Below are positions 14,047 through 14,106 of a stretch of DNA of 14,106 nt, piece after piece; the stretch's first letter is position 1; each line of letters opens with the position of its first letter. Both the position numbers and the translations under genes were made by a program. Below the pieces are notes generated by a model. That model saw nothing but the letters and a program-made list of their open reading frames with translations. It did no database searches and was not told where the DNA came from. This stretch comes from Longicatena sp. Lineage in GTDB: Bacteria > Bacillota_I > Bacilli_A > Erysipelotrichales > Erysipelotrichaceae. The DNA lies in contig JAHHST010000038.1 in assembly GCA_020025055.1 (NCBI GenBank), positions 1-14,106 of the forward strand, in the 5' to 3' direction.

Positions 14047-14106
14047 AAAAGGGGATTGTAACAATTAGTGTGGTTGGGCTCTAAACAGTGGTGTGGCTGG
14101 ACTTTA
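14047..14106. repeat. Imperfect tandem repeat, 23-base period, at the right edge
   Basis: The 60 bases after miaB hold no gene and no clear terminator. GTGTGGTTGGGCTCTA (14068-14083) recurs 23 bases later as GTGTGGCTGGACTTTA (14091-14106), with 13 of 16 identical and all three differences transitions. The block is clearly richer in G and C than other spacers here. It is cut off by the window end, so copy number is unknown. Confidence 0.5.

Noticed and set aside
1..14106. CRISPR array, prophage, toxin-antitoxin pair, defence genes or tRNA genes
   Set aside because: No regularly spaced repeats, phage-type genes, paired small genes of that type or cloverleaf sequences were recognised. Apart from the IS remnant everything is conserved housekeeping.
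1..14106. UGA read as tryptophan (Mollicute-type code)
   Set aside because: Tryptophan is encoded by TGG at conserved positions (for example in dnaD, ponA and miaB) and none of the complete genes contains an internal in-frame TGA.

Overview
This window is a low-GC chromosomal segment from a Bacillota (Firmicutes) bacterium. The evidence is a set of Gram-positive housekeeping genes (ypmB/tseB-like, dnaD, recU, gpsB, rny, ymdB), a type-B-like RNase P RNA, AAGGAGG-type ribosome binding sites, strong TTGACA/TATAAT-like promoters and U-tailed terminator hairpins. A clostridial-type 2[4Fe-4S] ferredoxin suggests an anaerobe. A member of the Erysipelotrichales/Coprobacillaceae is my best guess, but it is an inference from gene content and AT bias. 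Coding uses the standard bacterial code.

Layout. Positions 2 to about 723 hold a decayed IS3-family insertion sequence: a frameshifted orfA fused by an internal deletion to a nonsense-riddled orfB tail. Next is a tightly packed operon, ypmB-like, dnaD and nth (778-2419), ended by two tandem terminator hairpins. It converges on the recU-ponA operon, which runs on the minus strand (5657-2546). Divergent from recU is gpsB, whose stop codon lies two bases before the predicted 5' end of rnpB (6169-6521). A strong promoter then drives rodZ-pgsA-cinA-recA (6696-9707), which ends in a terminator. A second promoter drives rny-ymdB (9884-12229), a third a small ferredoxin gene (12344-12517), and miaB (12610-14046) closes the window.

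How the genes work together. The first block combines replication initiation (dnaD), base excision repair (nth), Holliday junction processing (recU) and cell-wall synthesis or morphogenesis (ponA, gpsB, ypmB-like). This mirrors the ypmB/dnaD/nth/ponA/recU/gpsB/rnpB neighbourhood of Bacillus. The second block (rodZ, pgsA, cinA, recA, rny, ymdB, miaB) matches another conserved Bacillus neighbourhood covering cell shape, phospholipid synthesis, recombination and RNA turnover. Here the two blocks are joined directly at rnpB/rodZ.

I found no sign of a defence island, prophage, CRISPR array or wholly new system. The points most worth a second look are the C-terminal FIVAR-like modules and altered glycosyltransferase motifs of the class A PBP, the gpsB/rnpB abutment, the hairpin hiding the ribosome binding site in the IS remnant, an unexplained 15-bp palindrome upstream of gpsB, and a 23-bp-period GC-richer repeat cut off at the right edge.
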